NCBI GenBank assembly: GCA_020445045.1
Contig: JAGRHI010000198.1
Coordinates: 1 to 10,635 of the forward strand
Length of the DNA: 10,635 bases
Source: Candidatus Competibacteraceae bacterium
GTDB lineage: Bacteria > Pseudomonadota > Gammaproteobacteria > Competibacterales > Competibacteraceae
Direction of reading: 5' to 3'
Notes under the pieces: model-generated
Told to the model about the DNA's origin: nothing
Databases searched by the model: none
The model's input: only the letters and a program-made list of their open reading frames with translations
Shown here: positions 6,099 through 10,635 of the stretch, piece by piece
Layout of the letters: the number at the start of each line of letters is the position of its first letter
Position numbering within the stretch: position 1 is the stretch's first letter
Program-made: the position numbers and the translations under genes

Positions 6099-7322
6099 CT
6101 AGATCACCCGCTTCTTCTTCAACTCGCCGATTTCCTCTCGGTTCATCTCCAGCAACTCACTGAGCACCTCCTCGGTATGCTGCCCAAGTCTTGGACCGAG
6201 ATGGCGGATCTGCCCCGGTGTTTCCGACAGTCGGGGAATGACCGACGGCACGACGATAGTCTCGCCCAAATCCTCGTCGTCGATGGCCACCAGGTTGCGC
6301 CGGGCGTGAAACTGCCGATCGCCGTAAATATCGGCGATGTTGTTTAGCGGACCGGCCGGCGCGCCGGCCGCATAACAGCGTTTAAGTACTTCCTCGCGAG
6401 TCAGGGAACCGCACCAATCCCGCACGATTTCGTTGACATCGGAACGATTCTCCAAACGGGTCTTCTGTTCGCCATAGAGCCCGGAAGAAGCCAACTCCGG
6501 CCGTCCCATCGCCTCGGCCAACCGCGCGAACAACTTGTCGGTGGCACAGGCAAGGGCCACCCACTTTCCATCCTTGGTCGGGAAATGGCCATAGGGACAG
6601 GCGAAATCGTTGTGAGTCGGCCCGTGCCGCTCGCGCACGGTGCCGAACATGGCAAAGGCCGACGCCAATTCATCGGTGCAGCGGAACACCGACTCGTACA
6701 GAGCGGCATCGACATACTGGCCCAAACCGGTTTGCTCGCGATAACGCAAAGCCATCAGTACGCCCACGCAGCCGTACAGACCAGTCAGATAATCGCCCAG
6801 CGTGGTCGAACCCGGCGTGACCGGGGTCCCCTTGGGCATCCCGGACAGATAAGCGATACCGCCGACGGCATGCGCGATGCGCGCGAAACCGGGCCGGTCC
6901 CGGTACGGGCCGGTCTGGCCATAACCGGTCACCCGCAGCATGATCAGGCCGGGATTGATCTGTTGCAGGACCTCCCAACCCAGCCCCCATTTTTCCAGCG
7001 TACCGGTCCGAAAGTTTTCACACAGCACGTCGGCCTTTTCGATCAAGCGCTTGAACAGTTCGACCCCCTCGGGGCGGTGCAGATCGACAGTCACCGACTT
7101 CTTGTTGCGGGCCTCGCCGAGCCAAGCCAGCGTGTCGCCACGATGGGTCGGCGTGCCGAATTTACGGCAAACGTCGCCGCCCATCGGGTGCTCCACCTTG
7201 AGCACCTCGGCGCCGAATTCACCGAGAATAGTGGCGCAATAGGGCGCCGCGATCACCGTGGCCACATCGATGACCCGAATACCGGCCAGTGGCAATTCAG
7301 TCTGGGAAATCATGGTCGTCAT
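6099..7322 (-). CDS. smtB: Succinyl-CoA:(S)-malate CoA-transferase subunit B-like, class III CaiB/BaiF family
   Basis: This 407-residue class III CoA-transferase is complete. In Chloroflexus SmtA and SmtB together move CoA from succinyl-CoA to malate (also citramalate), giving malyl-CoA for Mcl. The N-terminal LAGIRVIDVATVIAAP (12-27), EFGAEVLKVEHP (35-46), ENFRTGTLEKWGLGW (102-116) and the C-terminal EHTEEVL-type tail (here QHTEEVLSELLEMN) are typical. D177 in LGDYLTG is the expected anhydride-forming Asp. From memory it follows Chloroflexus SmtB closely, including HRGDTLAW and RPGFARIAHAVGGIAYLSG. The ATG at 7322 lies 14 bases after the smtA stop; a second in-frame ATG at 7313 is possible and neither has a strong ribosome site. 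Other CoA acceptors such as itaconate or mesaconate remain possible. Confidence 0.8.
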   Translation of the reverse strand: MTTMISQTELPLAGIRVIDVATVIAAPYCATILGEFGAEVLKVEHPMGGDVCRKFGTPTHRGDTLAWLGEARNKKSVTVDLHRPEGVELFKRLIEKADVLCENFRTGTLEKWGLGWEVLQQINPGLIMLRVTGYGQTGPYRDRPGFARIAHAVGGIAYLSGMPKGTPVTPGSTTLGDYLTGLYGCVGVLMALRYREQTGLGQYVDAALYESVFRCTDELASAFAMFGTVRERHGPTHNDFACPYGHFPTKDGKWVALACATDKLFARLAEAMGRPELASSGLYGEQKTRLENRSDVNEIVRDWCGSLTREEVLKRCYAAGAPAGPLNNIADIYGDRQFHARRNLVAIDDEDLGETIVVPSVIPRLSETPGQIRHLGPRLGQHTEEVLSELLEMNREEIGELKKKRVI

Positions 7323-7336
7323 GGTGCTTTCGCTCG

Positions 7337-8620
7337 CTAGATGATTTTGCGCTGGCGCAATTGCTTGATCTCTTCGGCCGACAAGCCGAGCAGTTCGCGC
7401 ATGACTTCATAGGTCGCATTGCCCATCGGCGGTCCGAGGTTGTTGATCTGGCCAGGCGTCAACGACAACCTGGGCGTCACGGCGGGCACCACCACCTCGC
7501 CCAGCCCTGGCTCTTCCAGTCGGGCCAGGTTGCCCCGCGCCTGGAAATGCTCGTCCTCGAAGATATCGGCGATGCTGTTGACCTTGCCGATCGGGACTTC
7601 CTTCTCCAGACAACGATTCAGCACTTCCTCGCGACTGAGCGATCCCACCCACTCGATGACGATCCGGTTGACCTCATCGCGCGCCGCCAACCGTTTGCGC
7701 TGTTCGCCATAGAGCCGGGAAGAAGCCAGTTCCGGCCGCTCCATCGCCTCGGACAGCCGTTCGAACATCTTATCGGTGGTGCAGGCGATGGCGATCCACT
7801 TATCGTCCCGGGTGCGGAAATGTCCGTGCGGCACCGCGACGAAACTACCGGCGCCCTCTCGTTCCCGGATCTTGCCGAGCAAGCCGTAAGAAGCAGCAAT
7901 CTCATCCAGATGGCGGAACACGGCCTCGTAAATGCCGATATCGACAATCTGGCCGCGCCCGGTTATTTCCCGGTGGCGCAGGGCCAGCAAAATGCCGATC
8001 GCACCGTATAGACTCGACAGGTAATCGCCCAGCGGGGCGGTACCAGGCACCACCGGCGTCTCGCCCGGAAAACCGGCTAGATAAGACAGCCCGCCGAAAG
8101 CGTGGGCGATGTGCGCAAAGCCGGAGCGGTGGCGATAGGGTCCGGTTTGGCCGTAACCCGACACCCGTAAAAAAACCAGACCGGGATTGATTTCGCTCAG
8201 CTCCTTCCAACCGATACCCCACTCCTCCATGGTCCCCGGCCGAAAGTTTTCGATCAGCACGTCGGATTTCTCGACCAGCTTGAGGAACAGTTGCACGCCC
8301 TCTTGCTGGCGCAAGTCGATCAGCACCGATTTTTTATTGCGCGCCTCGCTGAGCCAGGCCAGGGTGGCATCATGACGCTTGGTCGCCGTACCGAAGCGCC
8401 GCATCGGATCACCCGCCAGTGGATGTTCCACCTTGAGCACCTCGGCGCCGAATTCACCCAGCACCGAAGCCGCGTAGGGGCCAGCCAAAAAGGTACCCAC
8501 GTCGATGACGCGGATGCCGCTCATCGGTAGCTTCGTGGTCCGAGGGTCGTGCTCCTGGGAAGGCGCACGTTCAGAATTTTCAGGCATCCCCGTTGCGGTT
8601 TGCGCGTTCTCGTCCGACAT
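7337..8620 (-). CDS. smtA: Succinyl-CoA:(S)-malate CoA-transferase subunit A-like, class III CaiB/BaiF family
   Basis: From the ATG at 8620 the protein has 427 residues. This start is preferred over one at 8698 because GGAGG lies nine bases upstream and the extra 26 residues look non-homologous. After a polar leader (1-30, rich in D, E, Q and N) the CaiB/BaiF fold starts at LPMSGIRVIDVGTFLAGP (31-48). It continues with EFGAEVLKVEHP (57-68) and ENFRPGTMEEWGIGW (124-138), and the catalytic Asp is D199 in PLGDYLSSLYG. It is a clear paralogue of the next gene; the tandem pair is the hallmark of SmtAB. First gene of the two-gene operon, diverging from yadH across about 160 bases that hold a 10-bp inverted repeat. 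A leader of similar length exists in known SmtA as far as I recall, but this is not verified. Confidence 0.8.
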   Translation of the reverse strand: MSDENAQTATGMPENSERAPSQEHDPRTTKLPMSGIRVIDVGTFLAGPYAASVLGEFGAEVLKVEHPLAGDPMRRFGTATKRHDATLAWLSEARNKKSVLIDLRQQEGVQLFLKLVEKSDVLIENFRPGTMEEWGIGWKELSEINPGLVFLRVSGYGQTGPYRHRSGFAHIAHAFGGLSYLAGFPGETPVVPGTAPLGDYLSSLYGAIGILLALRHREITGRGQIVDIGIYEAVFRHLDEIAASYGLLGKIREREGAGSFVAVPHGHFRTRDDKWIAIACTTDKMFERLSEAMERPELASSRLYGEQRKRLAARDEVNRIVIEWVGSLSREEVLNRCLEKEVPIGKVNSIADIFEDEHFQARGNLARLEEPGLGEVVVPAVTPRLSLTPGQINNLGPPMGNATYEVMRELLGLSAEEIKQLRQRKII

Positions 8621-8677
8621 GCCGACATCCCTCCGTTGTTGACGGTCTTCACTCGACGCCCCGTTTGCGACACGGTT

Positions 8678-8732
8678 GCGCCATACTGTCCGAACCATGA
8701 AAACTGACTGAAATATTAGTAGAGTATGGCGC
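8678..8732. promoter_or_regulatory. 10-bp perfect inverted repeat in the divergent smtA-yadH region, candidate operator
   Basis: GCGCCATACT (8678-8687) and AGTATGGCGC (8723-8732) are exact reverse complements separated by 35 bases. The spacer holds an AT-rich stretch (AAATATTAGT, 8711-8720) that could serve as part of a promoter. The repeat lies upstream of both smtA (minus) and yadH (plus). Spaced dyads of this kind are used by dimeric regulators, for instance LysR-type or GntR-type, but no regulator gene is in the window, so the role is inferred. Confidence 0.35.
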
Positions 8733-8779
8733 CGTTACCAGAAGGAACGGGCGTCAGCAATCCGGAATCGATCACCCCC

Positions 8780-9553
8780 ATGAACATTCGCACCCAGTTC
8801 GTTGCCCTGCAAACCATCCTCATCAAGGAAACCCTGCGTTTCTTGCGTATTTGGATTCAAACCATCCTGCCGCCGGCGGTGACCACCACCTTGTATTTCA
8901 TCATTTTCGGTACGCTGATCGGTGCCCAAATCGGGCCGGTGGAAGACTTGAGCTATCCCCAGTACATCGCGCCGGGGCTAATCATGATGGCGGTGATCAC
9001 CAATGCCTATTCGAACGTGGTGTCCTCGTTCTTCAGCGCCAAGTTTCAGCGGCACATCGAGGAAATGCTGGTCTCACCCCTACCCAACACCATCATCGTG
9101 CTGGGTTTCGTCGGCGGCGGGGTGGCCCGAGGCTTGGCGGTGGGCGGCGTGGTCGCGGCGGTCTCGCTGTTTTTCGCCGACCTGCCATGGCGGCATCCGT
9201 TGATCACGCTGGCGGTGATCGTCCTGACCTCGGTGCTGTTCGCCCTGGCCGGGTTGCTCAACGGCATTTACGCCAAGAGCTTCGACGACATCTCGGTAGT
9301 GCCCACTTTCGTGCTCACCCCGCTGATCTATCTGGGCGGCATCTTCTACTCCATCAAGATGCTGCCCCCATTCTGGCAGGCCGCGTCCCTGTTCAATCCC
9401 ATCCTGTACATGATCAACGCCTTCCGTTACGGTATCCTGGGTGTGTCGGACATCGACATCCGTTTCGCCTTCGCCATCATCCTGCTGTTCGTTGCCGTCC
9501 TGTTCGGTTACAGCCTGTGGCTGCTGCGCCGAGGTACCGGCATCCGCGGTTGA
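8780..9553 (+). CDS. yadH: YadH-like ABC-2 type transporter permease
   Basis: From ATG 8780 this is a 257-residue, six-helix ABC-2 permease, the usual YadH length. It carries family stretches such as RFLRIWIQTILPP near the N-terminus, TLYFIIFGTLIG, YIAPGLIMMAVITNAYSNV, SSFFSAKFQRHIEEMLVSPLP and KSFDDISVVPTFVLTPLIYLGG, the last two resembling E. coli YadH closely. It forms the membrane channel of an exporter of unknown substrate with the YadG-like ATPase ending at base 233. An upstream in-frame ATG at 8726 would add 18 residues of unrelated sequence; neither start has a good ribosome site, which may reflect loss of the upstream context. The neighbour on the right is dctP, 195 bases away. Confidence 0.82.
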   Translation: MNIRTQFVALQTILIKETLRFLRIWIQTILPPAVTTTLYFIIFGTLIGAQIGPVEDLSYPQYIAPGLIMMAVITNAYSNVVSSFFSAKFQRHIEEMLVSPLPNTIIVLGFVGGGVARGLAVGGVVAAVSLFFADLPWRHPLITLAVIVLTSVLFALAGLLNGIYAKSFDDISVVPTFVLTPLIYLGGIFYSIKMLPPFWQAASLFNPILYMINAFRYGILGVSDIDIRFAFAIILLFVAVLFGYSLWLLRRGTGIRG

Positions 9554-9748
9554 CATTCCCTCTCCCCCTCAAAGATGCAACAAAGGACCGTTGTGCGCGT
9601 TATCCGCGCATGACGCCATTTTTTTTCTATGCTTAGTTTCTAGGGTTCCGGTTCCGCCGCGAATCCGAATGCTTGGGCTAATGCCCTCCGCTTAGCCTTC
9701 AAACACCCCAGAACCAAAAAGAGCAACCCCTAAAGGAGAATGCCGCTC
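9554..9748 (+). promoter_or_regulatory. Leader region of dctP
   Basis: These 195 non-coding bases hold the candidate terminator (9594-9626), a small stem GGCTAA/TTAGCC (9676-9681 with 9692-9697) and a strong AAAGGAGA ribosome site at 9732-9739. I see no clear sigma-54 motif or sigma-70 pair with good spacing, so the dctP promoter is not located. Confidence 0.3.
9594..9626 (+). terminator. Possible intrinsic terminator after yadH
   Basis: A 6-bp stem, TGCGCG (9594-9599) with CGCGCA (9605-9610) around TTATC, is followed after eight bases by a run of eight T (9619-9626). The gap between stem and T-run is longer than ideal, so termination may be partial or the stem unrelated. It sits 40 bases after the yadH stop and well before dctP, where a terminator would be expected. 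Confidence 0.35.
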
Positions 9749-10635
9749 ATGCGCAAATCAAGTGTCTTTCATGCCCTACTGATGGGCGCCACCCTGGCCC
9801 TACTCAGCGGAATCGCTCACGCGGAAATCGTGATCAAGTTTTCGCATGTGGTCGCCGAAAACACCCCCAAGGGCAAGGGTGCCCTGTTGTTCAAGAAACT
9901 GGCCGAGGAACGACTGAAAGGCAAAGTGACCGTGGAGGTCTATCCCAACAGCTCGCTGTTCGGCGACGGCAAGGAAATGGAAGCATTGCTGCTCGGCGAC
10001 GTGCAACTGATCGCGCCTTCGCTCTCGAAATTCGACCGCTACACCAAACAGGTTCAGGTGTTCGACCTGCCATTCCTGTTCAAGAATATTGATGCGGTCC
10101 ACCGCTTCCAGAATGGTCCGACTGGCCAAGCCATTCTTAGCTCAATGAAAAAGAAGGGTTTGACCGGTCTCGGCTATTGGGATAACGGCATGAAGCAGCT
10201 TTCAGCCAACAAGCCGTTGCGCAAGCCCGAAGACGCCAAGGGCATGAAGTTCCGTATCCAGTCTTCCGACATTCTCGAAGCACAGTTCAAGGCCGTCGGC
10301 GCCTTCCCGCAAAAACTGGCGTTCTCGGAAGTTTACCAAGCCTTGGAAACCGGCGTGGTCGATGGCGCCGAAAACCCCTGGTCGAACATTTATTCGCAGA
10401 AGTTCTTCGAAGTCCAGAAGTACATCAGCGAAACCAACAACGGCTATCTGGGCTACATGCTGGTGACCAACACCAAGTTCTGGGACGGTCTGCCCGCCGA
10501 CGTGCGCAAGACCCTGGAAGAAATCCTCACCGAGCTTACGGTGCAGGTCAACACGTGGGCCACCGAGTTCAGCGAGGGCGACCGCCAAAAGATCAAGCAC
10601 TCCGGCACAAGTGAGATCCTGGCACTGACCCCCGA
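9749..10635 (+). CDS. dctP: TRAP transporter periplasmic solute-binding protein, DctP family (3'-truncated by window)
   Basis: The frame is open from ATG 9749 to the window end, 295 codons of an expected 330 or so. AAAGGAGA (9732-9739) lies nine bases before this ATG; an in-frame ATG at 9740 is too close to it. A Sec signal peptide is visible (residues 1-25, cleavage after AHA). The mature start EIVIKFSHVVAENTPKGKG and LPFLF (107-111) are typical of DctP. R169 in MKFRIQSS is the arginine that clamps the substrate carboxylate in TRAP binding proteins, and N209 lies in the GAENPWSN pocket loop. It captures an organic acid in the periplasm for a TRAP membrane complex, presumably encoded just beyond the window. 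A C4-dicarboxylate such as malate or succinate would suit the nearby smtAB, but the specificity is inferred. Confidence 0.88.
   Translation, partial: MRKSSVFHALLMGATLALLSGIAHAEIVIKFSHVVAENTPKGKGALLFKKLAEERLKGKVTVEVYPNSSLFGDGKEMEALLLGDVQLIAPSLSKFDRYTKQVQVFDLPFLFKNIDAVHRFQNGPTGQAILSSMKKKGLTGLGYWDNGMKQLSANKPLRKPEDAKGMKFRIQSSDILEAQFKAVGAFPQKLAFSEVYQALETGVVDGAENPWSNIYSQKFFEVQKYISETNNGYLGYMLVTNTKFWDGLPADVRKTLEEILTELTVQVNTWATEFSEGDRQKIKHSGTSEILALTP

Noticed and set aside
6585..8011. Long plus-strand frames opposite smtB and smtA (251 and 240 codons)
   Set aside because: Both are antisense to clear CoA-transferase genes with intact motifs, and the products look like compositional shadows.
8621..8698. 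Upstream in-frame extension of smtA
   Set aside because: The ATG at 8620 has a strong GGAGG at ideal distance, and the extra 26 residues look like translated leader DNA overlapping the dyad.
9080..9556. Minus-strand frame of 158 codons opposite yadH
   Set aside because: Gln/His/Asp-rich low-complexity product, antisense to a well-conserved permease.

Overview
The window looks like chromosomal DNA from a proteobacterium, gamma or beta, with moderately high GC in its main genes. YadG/YadH-type ABC exporter genes, a TRAP dicarboxylate binding protein and Shine-Dalgarno-led operons point that way. Nothing seen fixes the genus.

Layout: (1) Bases 1-233, plus strand: the end of a YadG-like ABC ATPase. 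(2) Bases 253-8620, minus strand: a block of seven genes. In transcription order it starts with smtA and smtB, two tandem class III CoA-transferase genes resembling succinyl-CoA:malate CoA-transferase. A non-coding, hairpin-rich stretch follows (about 5640-6098). Next come an AT-rich unknown membrane protein, an exported phosphatidylserine-decarboxylase-like protein and a 67-residue membrane protein. Last is a tight meh-mcl-mct operon. (3) Bases 8780-9553, plus strand: a YadH-like ABC permease, the natural partner of the ATPase at the left edge. (4) Bases 9749-10635, plus strand: the start of a TRAP transporter binding protein (dctP), cut by the window edge.

The main message is metabolic. SmtAB, Mcl, Mct and Meh are enzymes of the 3-hydroxypropionate bicycle, best known from Chloroflexus. 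Together they could activate malate with succinyl-CoA, cleave malyl-CoA to acetyl-CoA and glyoxylate, condense glyoxylate with propionyl-CoA, and convert the C5 product via mesaconyl-C4-CoA and citramalyl-CoA to acetyl-CoA and pyruvate. The beta-methylmalyl-CoA dehydratase (Mch) needed to close this route is absent here. The set may therefore depend on a distant mch, or may serve mesaconate, itaconate or citramalate use instead. In a heterotroph it would be a co-assimilation route for propionyl-CoA, glyoxylate and C4 acids rather than autotrophy. The TRAP gene beyond yadH could supply the C4 acid.

The arrangement suggests that the minus-strand block was inserted between yadG and yadH, which are normally neighbours, and that its middle later received lower-GC genes and a structured repeat.
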